Translations under genes and position numbers: made by a program | Shown here: positions 37,701 to 48,287 of the stretch, piece after piece | Layout of the letters: each line of letters starts with the position of its first letter | How positions within the stretch are numbered: the stretch's first letter is position 1 | The notes under the pieces: model-generated | The model's database searches: none | The model's input: only the letters and a program-made list of their open reading frames with translations | What the model was told of the DNA's origin: nothing | Source: Vermamoeba vermiformis | Lineage: Eukaryota; Tubulinea; Echinamoebida | DNA length: 64,000 bases | Assembly: GCA_045837725.1 (NCBI GenBank) | Contig: JBEWZL010000191.1 | Coordinates: 62,001-126,000 of the forward strand | Direction: 5' to 3'

Positions 37701-38960
37701 TCGCAGTTCTTGGCGCAAGTCGACCAATCAGAAGAAGCGCAACACCGTCTATAGCAACATGAACGCTAAACTCATGGCTGAGGAGGTACGATTAGCTCTT
37801 GGACGGACCTTGTAATTAATGTTGATTGTTGTATAGGACGATGACAACGCCGTGCCAATGTCTGACACGTTCCAAGATGAGTCAAACATTGCGTTCTCTG
37901 AGATCCAAGTGGCGCAAGAGATCGGAACAGGCAACTACGGAAAGGTCAATCTCGGAAGTAAGTCACAAGACGCACTGACTGCTGCCAATACATTTTTAGT
38001 ACTGATACTAACACCTTCTGCAGCTTGGAAAGGGTCACAAGTCGCACTGAAACGAAGCAAAGCGTTCGAAAGGACTGAGTTTGTGAGAGAAGCGAAACTT
38101 GTCATGACATTGCCTCCTCATCAGAACGTCGTTCAAACATTTGGATTGACCAATGACGGCTTTAACTTGATGCTTGTGATGGAGTACTGTAATGGCGGGT
38201 CATTGGATGTGAAGTTGTTTGACTTGCCAGATCCAGTGAGTGACAAAGAGAAACTTGCGATCTTGATTGGCATCGCTCAAGGCATGCAACACTTGCATCA
38301 AAACAAGATTATTCATCGAGATCTCGCTGCACGTAACATTCTCATAAATAACAACGTGCCTAAAGTAGCAGTAAGTTTCCATGAAAATTTTTCCGTTTTT
38401 CCGCATGTTTGACACGTGTCATTTAGGATTTCGGCTTGTCTCGTAAGGTCGAAGATATTTTACGCAGCAATACCACACGAAACAATGTCGGCCCGTTACG
38501 ATGGATGGTAAGACCCCTACTTTACGCAGCTTTTGTAGTGTTCGCTAATATTTTATTTCCTTTTTAGGCACCCGAAGCACTCAGAGACGGCACCTACAGT
38601 GCAAAGACAGACGTGTGGTCATTCGGAGTGGTCATGTTCGAAGTGATCGTGCAGTCAGAACCACACGTGGAAGAAGATCCGTTGTTCATTGGCATCAAAA
38701 TTCGTGATGGTGCATTCTTTCCACGACTTCCAGCAACATCGACGAATGATCAAGTGCTCAGAAACTTGATGGAACAGTGTTGTCGCAAAGACCCCAATGA
38801 ACGACCTGTATGTTCGAGTCTGATCAGTCATTTTATCACCTAACTAATTATTAGAGTCGTCCATTTAATTACTGAGACTAACTGTTTTCTCTCGTAGGAC
38901 TTCAACAACATCTGTCACGTGCTCGTGAATCGGTGGAACGAACTCTACGGCAAAATGTAA
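31751..38960 (+). CDS. 7TM receptor with Cys-rich ectodomain and tyrosine-kinase-like domain, copy 2 (frame break)
   Basis: Tandem paralogue of the preceding gene, with the same order: signal peptide (LIRFVFTLCIICFVSLVRA), Cys-rich ectodomain (SQSCNWAPCDSN), seven helices (about 36640-37660), and kinase (GTGNYGKV, HRDLAARNILI, ADFGLSR, APEAL). The ectodomain has diverged; the part from about 36100 on is almost identical in DNA to copy 1. One 43-nt intron near 35070-35113 seems to be specific to this copy. In the CCCC run at 37663-37666, just after helix 7, the frame is one base longer than in copy 1, giving a stop soon after. As read, the protein would lack its kinase. The kinase frame downstream is otherwise intact, so an assembly slip or a recent mutation are both possible. 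Confidence 0.82.
36078..36089. promoter_or_regulatory. Intronic palindrome TGACACGTGTCA at 3' splice site
   Basis: Exact copy directly before TTTAG of an intron in receptor-kinase copy 2. The matching intron of copy 1 lacks it. Two more half-sites (TTTGACACC and GTGACACTT) lie upstream in the same intron. Confidence 0.6.
37010..37021. promoter_or_regulatory. Intronic palindrome TGACACGTGTCA
   Basis: Exact copy in the intron of receptor-kinase copy 2 that corresponds to the motif-bearing intron of copy 1. Confidence 0.6.
38410..38421. promoter_or_regulatory. Intronic palindrome TGACACGTGTCA at 3' splice site
   Basis: Exact copy followed at once by TTTAG and the DFG exon of the kinase. The matching intron of copy 1 lacks it. 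Confidence 0.6.
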
Positions 38961-39040
38961 TTGTACATACAAAAAACAGTCGTTGATCGGTAAGATCGAT
39001 TAAAAAAGACATTTACAAAGGAGGTTAATATAATATCATA

Positions 39041-39857
39041 TTATTGCTGTTTGTGCTTCGCGTAATTTTCTTTCAATTTGTTAATGTACAATTCGTCATC
39101 GCCTTTAGTCCACAAGCAGAACACGATCCGCTCTATTTTTTGCGCGTAAGAAGAGCTATTTAACCATTCCATAACAGTTTCAACTGCTACTTGTGCCGCA
39201 AGAGGTTTAGGATGGCCATAGAACCCCGTACTTATGCTGCAGATCGCGACGGATCGGATGTCGTATTCTTCGCATCGCTTAAGTATAGTAGTATAGCAAG
39301 ACTTTAATAGGTGTAGTTGAGGCTCTTGTTTTTCATTTAAATAAGGCCCAACTGTATGCAGAACGAATTTGGCGGGAAGTTTGTAACCTTTCGTGATCTT
39401 AGTGTCGCCGGTCATACATAGGCCTAATAAGGCACATTCTCGTTGTAATAATGGTCCTGCTGCCTTGTGAATAGCTTCATCTATGCCTCCTCCACCGAGT
39501 AAGCCTTCGTTAGCTGCGTTGACGATCGCATCTACCTCCAATCGAGTAATATCGCCTTTCCAAACGGAAATCTAATATGCATAATATTGATAAATGCCAT
39601 TTTGGTATATTAATGTTATCGTTAATAGGTAACCACATCCAAATTTCGATAATTTTTTTAAAAATCTTATTTTTGCTTACTTTATCAGTACCGATATCAG
39701 GTACTGTTGCCATTGATTCAAGGGTCTTATAATTATTTTTGCACGCATAATTTTTACGTCTAAGCTCGAGATCTGTCACTAAACTCGTCGTCCAATCCGC
39801 TGGATCGATTGGTAGACTCAATATGCGCTTTCTTTCTTGTTCATACCACTCACCCAT
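39041..39857 (-). CDS. Macro-domain protein, MACROD-like ADP-ribose hydrolase
   Basis: Two exons (39681-39857 and 39041-39571) give 235 codons plus stop. The N-terminal 60 residues are charged (MGEWYEQERKRILSLP). The macro domain follows: ISVWKGDITRLEVDAIVNAA, NEGLLGGGGIDEAIHKAAGP, FVLHTVGP and SISTGFYGHP, the last corresponding to the STGVFGYP loop of MACROD1. Members of this class remove ADP-ribose from proteins or hydrolyse O-acetyl-ADP-ribose. The family's ADP-ribose-binding Asp (GDIT) and Asn (NAAN) are present. The intron border restores the VWKGDIT phrase, which supports the model. Confidence 0.9.
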
Positions 39858-40845
39858 TATTAAGCTGTTATTTAAATACTTGAACTTGAGTGCAAGTCTT
39901 TTTGTGGTTGTTACCGCGCTTGTTTTTTTCAGACCCAAAATTTTTTTTCAACGCAAAAGAAGCCAACAGTCACTATCTTGCGCTAAATAATAGTACTATT
40001 GTTTTAGTACATTCAGTGTACCCACAGGGATGTGCTTGAGCAACTATTGGATAAAACACAAACGAATTCAGATCCGAATCTCAGCTCCAATATAATTTGC
40101 AACTGAGAAAAAATTCGCATTAACCACTAGCAAAAAAAATTACCAGAATTTGAGACGTAAGGAATTTGAAACTCGCTTCGGTATTTTTTTGCCTCCGTGG
40201 AGTAAATCCACAATGTGTATTATTAGCTGCACCTTTTGCATTAATATGGCGCCGCGCCATATTTTATTATCAAAATTATACATTGGCGCACAGAAATTTT
40301 CAGAAAATTTACAAAGGAATACAATTTTGTTAATAAAAATAGACTGGCTACGCATCCTTGAATAACTCCTTATTACTTTACCACAGATTATGATAATAAA
40401 TTGTACTAACGTATTTATATTGCTGAAGGTCAAGCCAATTATTGTAATGTACAACGAGCTAATCCACCGAATGGCCGAGCCTGAGTACGCTCTGCCGCAT
40501 TTATATTGGTGGCATTGTCTCATCTTCATAATCCTAAATAAGGGTAAGCAGCTCCTTCCTTCCGCGTTCATGAACAAGTGGATGGAAGCTACATCCAGCA
40601 CCTAAAAACTTACTCGCTTTGTAACAGTTATAGAGTAACACCAAATTTGCCTAATTCAATTCATCGGCTTAACGGAGTCGTGATCCTGGAGATTCAATCG
40701 AGATTCATCAGTCTTTCCTTATTTAGTTTGGATGCAGATCCTCAGCACTTATTGTTTGGCCGGGAGAAATTGGATTAAATTGCAAAATCATTACACTCCA
40801 CAAACGAACAAGTAGTAGAGTAGTACTACTACTACTAGACCACAC
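39858..40845. other. Gene-poor stretch with an orphan open frame
   Basis: About 1 kb between divergent genes. A 153-codon frame runs on the minus strand (40140-40601) and a 71-codon one on the plus strand overlaps it (40390-40605; PEYALPHLYWWHCLIF). Neither shows a known domain or signal, and they cannot both be real. A short (act)n run with a facing tag run lies just before the next start codon. The remainder should be promoter sequence. Confidence 0.3.
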
Positions 40846-42986
40846 ATGCAATCTCTTAAAATATTAATCGTTATCTTTGCGACGCTAGTTGCGATCGCAT
40901 CCAGCTCCAGAATTATATTTCCTCCAGGGTAAGTCGATCGATTCACATATGAGAAATATAGATTAAGACCGCGATGTCTTTACGTAACCGAATTTCAAAT
41001 GGCAACGTTATTGATGTGTCTTTTAGCCTTCCTGAGATCAACACACCAGTAATGACAAACGGCTTTGTTGGCGGCATACCATCGAACTTTACAATTGCTG
41101 CCAATTTAACGATCATTGTAAGTATATAATGATATTCTATTTCGATAATAGCATAAATAACCTCGCTTGAAGGGTTTTGGTGGATGCGATCCCTTTCAAG
41201 TTCCTGAAGGAAACTTAGTATTAGTCAATATCGGACCTTGCAATGTCGACACTAAAATCAAAAACGCTATCAAGGGTAAGTAGTGACACACCATACTATT
41301 GGCAAAACCTTTTCTGGATCCAGGAAGGATATTTAGGGATCTCGGTTCTTAATCTCCGCGGATCCAGCACTTTAGCATCATTAAAAACTAATCCATTGTA
41401 TTATAAGCCGGTGCTGTTGGTGTACTAGTTAATACTTACGAACCTCCCGGCGTTGGACGAAAGAGCAGAGCCCCGCTTCAAAACACGCCACTTAATTTCC
41501 CTGCCGTCGTGGTACGAAAACTAAGCATTGCCTTTTTTGGAAGTATATCGAATCTTCTATAAGGCTCTGAGATCTATAATTAGCTTATAGTGTCAAAAGA
41601 TTTTGACTAATGATTTGTTACAGATCGGCATGTTCGACTACTTCATGCTGCTTGGCCTCAATACTACTATTGTTATGGAAATTACTCCAGGTACGTCGCG
41701 AGCGTGGCAAATTGCCTAAAATTAGTTATTTCCTTATTTGGCTTATGAATTTAATACTAAACTTTATTTTTTTATCCTTAGGCCATAGCGATTGGCATGT
41801 GCTTATCTTCGATACCGCATGGTTCTTAGCAATGAACATCTTATTCGCTGCTATCTATTTGGGCCTATTAGCGCTCGTCATACGCAAATTCATCATTAAA
41901 GTACGACGAAGCGGATTTGCTTGTAACGTTGGCTTCGTTTATTTGATGTTCCAAGGCGCGTTTTGCGCACGTAAGTGTCATATAAAGATATTAATATAGT
42001 TTGAGGACCTTAATTAACCAATTTATAGTTATGTTTATTCGATGGATTGATCCGTTAGTTGGCCGCGGCATTTTTATTATTGAAATGGACTCCTTCTTCG
42101 ATCTGTTTCCTTCAACGCTAGCATGTAAGTCAATATGAAGGCTTTACTCATGCTTAAAATGGATCTAACCGATTTTAATTGAAGTTACTGCCTTGTTGCT
42201 AATGGCGTTCTTTTGGTTCGAAGTTATTAACCAATTTGCGGATATGAAAGTAACTCCCTTCTTAAGTAAAAAGTAAGCACGAACCGCTACTACTAATTTT
42301 GTCGGTGGATCTAACAGAATTTTTTAGGCTCCGGATCCCGTTCTGGATTGCCGCGAGTGTAATCATGCTTTTGCCGTTAGTTAATGTCTTAGTGCTCACT
42401 CAATCGCCCGTCATCGACCCTTTCATCGTTATTAGCGTCGTTATTATGGCTGCCGGTGCTGTGGTTGGTGCCTTTTATATCGTTGTTGGTAAGTTCATGA
42501 ATGAGTCAATTTCCAAAAAAGGAAAATTTCTCAATCATTTCAATATTAGCGGTCAAGGCGCTCAAAGTGCTCGCGCGATCTCGCCGCCTCAATATCGACA
42601 AGAAGAGTAGAGTCAAAGCTTTGGCTAAGGTAAGATCAGATCTCCACTTGTTTCTTCAAAAAGACATATCTAATATATCTTTTGTATAGCTTCAAGTCTC
42701 TATTATCTTGTCGTGCATAATTGCTTGCATTTATCCGTTCGCGAGCTTTTTCTTGCGCTATTTCGGCCTATTCTACTACTCGTGGCTCTACTTCGCCATT
42801 CTCCTCGAAGAATCTTTATTGTTGGGCGTAGTAGTGTTTGTTCAAGTATGGTTCATGCCGGCTAAGAACTCTCACTCATCTGCGACGAAGCGAACAAGCG
42901 GATCGTCTCAAGCAAAAACGAAGGAATCCACTAAACCGGTCAATGAAAAAGAAGAAAGCTCTAATGCGAGCACAAATAATGTTTAA
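40846..42986 (+). CDS. PA-domain seven-helix membrane protein
   Basis: Signal peptide MQSLKILIVIFATLVAIASS, then a protease-associated (PA) fold assembled over several exons: CDPFQVPEGNLVLVNIGPC, KIKNAIK, AGAVGVLVNTYEPPG and FPAVVIG. Seven hydrophobic segments follow (WFLAMNILFAAIYLGLLALV through SWLYFAILLEESLLLGVVVF). The third (DSFFDLFPSTLA, ALLLMAFFWFEVINQF) resembles the TOM1-type 7TM proteins also seen in the receptor kinases. The tail is Ser/Thr/Lys-rich (SSATKRTSGSSQAKTKESTK) and ends at 42986. Eukaryotic PA domains often bind ligands or cargo, so a receptor or sorting role is plausible. Exon joins were checked by phase through the PA part. Confidence 0.8.
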
Positions 42987-43138
42987 TATAGCTGAATTAT
43001 AACTTGTAATTATACTAACCCATAAATGTATCATAGTATTTAAACCATTTATTCTGCTCTTCATAGTGTACAAAATAATGCAAAAGTTACTCGCGATCCT
43101 TCGGTTTATCTTTAGGAGACGGACTAGACTATTTTAAA

Positions 43139-44082
43139 TTAAATTAAGTCTTTCTCATCAGGCTTTAAGATCTTAGTGAGTTCCGGATCTTCGTTCGGAT
43201 CAAAGTCGTTGTAGGCTTCAGCCGGAATCTTTTCGTGTTCGTGCATGTATCTCACCCACTCGTATTTTTTTGCGTCAATCGCCTCGCCCATGGCAGCGAA
43301 CCCATCTGAGCCACAGTTGATCTTGAACAAGGTGAAGTCGTCTCTCTTGGCAAGTTTACCGGCTATGCAATTCTCCAAGTTTTCGGGATCTTGGAAAAAA
43401 GCCATTCGACGCATTTCGTCGGTGGCTTCTTCTTGCAATCCAACTTCAATTACCATTGAATTTCCAGAGCGAGGAGCGAATGAAGGATTGTTGAGCATGG
43501 CAGCGAAGAACTTGTTTTTGTACTCGGCTGGGAAGTCTCGTTCAAGAATAAACCGCAGTTCATTTGTTTCAATCTTGAATCTATGGTCTTCAAATAGCAC
43601 GGCAATTACATCAAGGGCTTCTGACTTAAATGCCTTTTTGAAGCACTCGTAGAGATACTCGTGCGTGTAGTTCAAGGTCGGGCATTGAAGGGCCAATTTG
43701 GCGGCATTAACGTTGTTAGCTTTAATGGCAGCCATGAGAACGCCGGTATGAGTTCCAAAGCTAAACGACGGATGTGCCGTGATCAAATCCACGGCTTCTT
43801 TGTTTTTCTTCGCCAAGGCCCATTTCAGCGCAGCATTGTTGAACATCGATATGTTGAAGTTCTTTTTGTGAATTATGGCCGAGACAACGTCTTTGTGGTC
43901 TTGGCAAATTGCACCGATTAAAGCGTGCACTATGGCTGTAGAATCCGTAGTTTCGGCAAGCAATTTGTTAACTTCTTGGAGCCATCCGTCGACCGCGGCA
44001 TCAACTGCAATTAAAATAATGATTATAAAATTGAATTTAACGGAAATTGAATATAAATTTACTTACGTAAGGGATTAGCCAT
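43139..44082 (-). CDS. Ankyrin-repeat-like helical protein
   Basis: A 16-base first exon (44067-44082, MANPL) joins exon 43139-44004 to give 293 codons plus stop. Degenerate ankyrin-type repeats about 33 residues apart are visible: NAALKWALAKKNKEAVDLI, TGVLMAAIKANNVNAAKLAL and FKKAFKSEALDVIAVLF. The C-terminal part is charged and ends LTKILKPDEKDLI. There is no signal peptide or membrane helix, so it should be intracellular. Dictyostelid and related genomes hold many such divergent ankyrin proteins; no specific function can be given. Confidence 0.75.
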
Positions 44083-44296
44083 TTTGATTTCAATTCGGCG
44101 ATGTTTAGAATGAGATGTGGTAGGTAAAACCTTAAAAATCGTAACATAACGTAAAAACTAAAAAATTTTGAATTTCGCTTGCGAACCGACCAATCGTGTG
44201 CCAGCGCTATTTTTGGCGAGATTAAATCTCGAGTTTAGGCAACGTGAGTACTTCAGCTTTTTTTATTACCTGTACACGCCATCAGAGGTAAATAGT

Positions 44297-45838
44297 TTAC
44301 TCTGATCCGATTGGAGTATTAGATACTGCTGATCCGCCTCCCGAACCGTTGCTGCCTTCGGATGTGGTCGGTTGCTTTAGTGTTCTCGCAGGAGTTAGGA
44401 TTATAAACGCCAGCTGCAAGCCCGAGAATATATACAATATCATCATAATCTGCCACGTGTAGCTAAACTCGAAATTAATTATCGCATTTAAAAATAATTT
44501 TCGGTACGTAAGATCTGGACTTACACGTGAACGATTGGCATCGCAATAATTAACACCATTGGTATCATAGGGAATAACATGACGCCTACTCCAAGGACCA
44601 TAACTAAAAATCGCATCTTCCTCAATCCAAGCTTCACCAGCCGTTTGTCTTCTACTGCAGCGTTTTTCAGATGCCTTTCCAATCTTCGCCGAATTTTAAG
44701 TGATTGAATGAGAGGCGACATAGCCATTATTATAAACGCGCCTATTGTGGCTGCCGCTCGACCTCGTACGAGCTCTAAAAAGAATTTGTTAGATCTGGCC
44801 ACTGAAATTTCTATCGTCCTTTCATTAAAACTGGGCGAGTATTATATGAATTAATTAGCTACGGAATACTATGCCCTTACGTATTCTAGTTTCAGTAGAA
44901 TCGACAACGTGTATGGCAATGTCGAACGCAATCTGAACTGCGGCAAAGAATCCGGGAGTAAGAAAAGGCAAAAACTTGACTTTCTTGTAGACACGCTTTA
45001 GTCTAACAGTACTTTGCTTAAATAGGCCATAGATATTCGCTTGACGGAGGTAAATGTCGACCGCGAACGCAATCCACATTACAAGCGCAATAACCAACGA
45101 AGCCACGCTGTTGTAAATGAATAGGCCTCCAAAAATATATAAAGATACATATACGCAGAACACTAAACGAAGTAATGATTAATACCGCAATCAGATTCGT
45201 AATACGGAATTCGAATACACATGCATTTCGCCGCTCTATATTTAGAACGCGAATTTAATTATAATATTACGGAAACTTACGTGAGCATCCAATAGAGAGT
45301 GCAATTAACTGTCTTACAGCCCTAATTTGTCGCTTTCTTTCGGGCTTGATCCAGAACCTAAACTGCACGAGCCTGACAAACGCGCCAATGACGGTTAAAA
45401 TACCTGGCGATAAATTGAATCAATTAACCATCGAGCATGTTATTAATATAGTCCTAGCGATGTTTTCTAATCATGATACTCACTCAAACCGAATTGGATG
45501 TAAGCAAGCGCGCCAAATCCAGGGATGCTGACAGGGCAATCAGAATCTCCTAGGTCGAAAAATAGCGCCCGTCCAGTGAATCCTTCGTCGCATATACAGC
45601 GGGTGTCATTTTCGCAAGTGCCATGTCCTGGATCCCAAATTATCAAATTAATACAATACGTAATTTCAAAAAATCGTTTAATGAATTTCAGCTGTCGATT
45701 ATATTTAAATAAATTACCAGAGCATATTCCAGAAAATGGAGCTAAATTTTGAGTGCACTGAGCGTTACTGCATCCGAAGAGACACGAGATCCCGATTATG
45801 AAAGCCAATAAATACGACCACCGCACTATTTCTAACAT
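44297..45838 (-). CDS. EGF-like seven-helix receptor A
   Basis: ATG at 45838 begins a signal peptide (LAFIIGISCLFGCSNA). One EGF-like module of six cysteines follows: QCTQNLAPFSGICSG, then GTCENDTRCICDEGF after an intron, then GDSDCP. Seven helices can be read, from YIQFG plus ILTVIGAFVRLVQF to YTWQIMMILYIFSGLQLAF, with the sixth ending VLIIAMPIVHV. The Gly/Ser-rich tail (EGSNGSGGGSAVSNTPIGSE) stops at 44297. The EGF-plus-7TM plan is like that of adhesion GPCRs, but no GAIN/GPS region is visible and the space for one is missing. First of three tandem paralogues on this strand. Confidence 0.82.
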
Positions 45839-46106
45839 ATTAAATATATACACTGTTGTTTAACACTATTATCATTTGATTGAATGTGTGTTTTGGCTGT
45901 TGTAAAGTGTAAGTGTCATATTCGCTCCCAAACCTGGATTTTTGCACGTGATCGCGTATACTTTTGTATACTTTTGTCCCAATATGGTCCGTTATTTGAT
46001 TATCAAAGTGTGCTTCAATAACGTCATTCTTGAAGATTTGTGAGTGGATCGGAAAAATATGCTTGTTTTATTTACAATTAGCTCCTCCTTCCGCCGTATT
46101 ATTCTT

Positions 46107-47828
46107 TTACTTGGCGGACAAAGTTGTTGGATTAGACGTGTCAGTAGAGCCGCTAGACTTGGGTCCCTTAGAAACCTTGTGCGGCGTGAGCAGAACTGCC
46201 GCTCCTTGAATGGAGGTCAACAAGTAAAGTATATAAAACGCGTGGTATATGTAACTATTAATAAACGGAGGTTAATAAACGTTAAATCAAGTAAAGTATT
46301 CAATGCAGTTCCAGATCTAGAACTTACACGTGAGTTATGGGCATGGCAATGACGAGGACGTTAGGAATAAGAGGCAGTGCAATCGTGCCCATTAACGCCA
46401 TATTAATCATTCTAAGTTTGCGAAGTCCTTGTTTGATCGTCTTCTTGTTCGCGTCAAGTTCCGATTTCAAATGCTCGCGCAAATTCTTTTGTAACTTTAG
46501 TGAGTAAGTCAGCGGGACCAATCCGATGACAGTGAAGCTGAATATCAGTGATGCACTTCCTGCTTGTACTAGCGCTGCACAAAAATTTAAGTTAGTTCCA
46601 AAAGATCCGGATCTAAACCATCGTCAGAGGGCAAATTCAAGCCATTATGGGACCGTATCAAGTCATTCTATAATTATAGCGAATATGTCTTTGTGTAATA
46701 GGTCTCGGCCTTATATGGTATTATTAATGGGAGTACTATATTCACTTACCTATTCTAGTTTGAATGTCGTCAATGCAGTACGTCACGATGCTCAGTGGAA
46801 TCAAAGTGCCAGGAATTAACACCGCTGAAAAGACTTCGAGGCCATAAACAGTCTTAGATCGCTTAGCAAATTTTGCTCGATCATTGCCCCAACTCGCTGC
46901 TTTGAATAATTCATAGACGTTGAGTTTGCGGAAATAGATGTCGTTGCCAACGGTGATCCAAAACGCGCAATGGAAAATTAATCCGACGATGCTGTTGTAT
47001 TGGTACATGCCCCCAAATATGTATAATCCAACGACGATCATATTTACTACCAAAAATAAAGTTAGGATCCGGATGTCGATCCACAAGATAAAAATAGACC
47101 ATAAATTTTCATAAAAACATGGCCTGTTATAATCGCCTACCTGCAGCAGCTACCAATATCGAGGCTAATATATTCATAGCTCGCTTTTGCCCTTTAGTCT
47201 TGAGGGGACTTAACCAAGGTTTGAAAGTAAAGATCCGATAAATGCATAAAATAACTGCTATGCCAGCTGCATCATATTATAACGTCAATATATAATAAAA
47301 ATGTTAAAATAATAATGACAATTTACCGCAACCGAACTGGATGTAGGCTAACGCTCTGAAGGCAAGTAGATGCGTTGGGCAATCAGTGTCCCCGACATCG
47401 AAATGTAATCCAATACCTCCATAGTTCTCGTCGCATATACATCGTGTATTATTATCGCAAGTGCCTTGGCCTGGGAATATTATTTTGTGAGTGGACGAAA
47501 TAAGTGACGGTTATGAACGAACACCTTAACGAGCGCAATATCAAGAATACTACTCGAATAAAATTATAACTATTATTTAGTATCATGCATGATTTATCCG
47601 ATGATTATTCGTTGCTGTTAAAGATTGTAAATTTTTAACGGATGTAGGGCCACCGTTGTAGATCGGTATAAAATATTCGGATAATAATTATATTAATATC
47701 TTATAATTACCTGAGCATAGACCAGTGAACGGCAGCAAATTTTGAGTGCATTGAGCCTCCGCGAGACTAATCCAGCAGATGGCGCCAATTACGAACACAA
47801 GAAACGACCTACTTTTAATTAACAACAT
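46107..47828 (-). CDS. EGF-like seven-helix receptor B
   Basis: Paralogue of A with the same exon order. Start at 47828 gives the signal peptide MLLIKSRSFLVFVIGAICW; a longer in-frame start upstream is possible. The ectodomain reads AQCTQNLLPFTGLCSG, GTCDNNTRCICDENYGG and VGDTDCP. Helix 2 reads VVGLYIFGGMYQYNS and helix 6 ends NVLVIAMPITHV, after which the last exon reads YIYHAFYILYLLTSIQGAAV and a tail SKGPKSSGSTDTSNPTTLSAK. The conserved VLVIAMP phrase and the tail length match A and C. Ligand and signalling partner are unknown. Confidence 0.82.
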
Positions 47829-48038
47829 TACAACCACATTTAATATAATAAACGTTGTGTTGACATCATCATCTGTCAAATTTAATGATAATAAATTGCA
47901 AGAAACAAAACGGTGAAAGTGTCACGTGATGGATGTACTTTAAATTTTTAAACTACCGAATATTTATACAAAATTTGGTATGTCCTTGTATAATACATAC
48001 AACATTATATCGCGGAAGACCGTTTAGACTCACTTTTG

Positions 48039-48142
48039 CTAACGCATAACGAACTTCGTGCGCCGAGTTTTTTTGGTCAGATCTTCGCTGTTTTGTTTTG
48101 CAGCTGGGATTACTATTATTACAAACGCAAGCATAGTTAAAC
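48039..48142 (-). pseudogene. Relic helix-7 terminal exon of an EGF-7TM paralogue
   Basis: Between receptors B and C the minus strand reads LGLTMLAFVIIVIPAAKQNS and then a Lys/Arg-rich tail to a stop, right after an ATTTTAG acceptor. This matches the helix-7-plus-tail exon of A (SGLQLAFIILTPARTLKQ). Its phase does not fit the preceding exon of receptor C, which has its own terminal exon at 48288. It is therefore best read as the remains of a fourth copy rather than an alternative end. Confidence 0.45.
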
Positions 48143-48287
48143 CTAAAATAATACTATAAGATCATTATATATCGCAGATAATCAGATCTAATCGAAAAAT
48201 AAATAATTTTTAAATCGAATAATAATACAGTAAGAAATTGTAACCTTATTATAGTAATAATAATAAGCAATATCTTATTTTCCTTTC

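Noticed and set aside
40140-40605. Overlapping 153-codon (-) and 71-codon (+) open frames as possible genes
   Set aside because: No domain, signal peptide or intron pattern, and both strands are open over the same stretch, which is typical of chance frames in AT-rich DNA.
40811-40840. Tag/act repeat facing each other just before the PA-7TM start codon
   Set aside because: A short microsatellite that can fold back on itself; nothing suggests a dedicated regulatory element.
45956-45985. Repeated GTATACTTTT unit upstream of EGF-7TM receptor A
   Set aside because: Only two units; a chance or slippage repeat.
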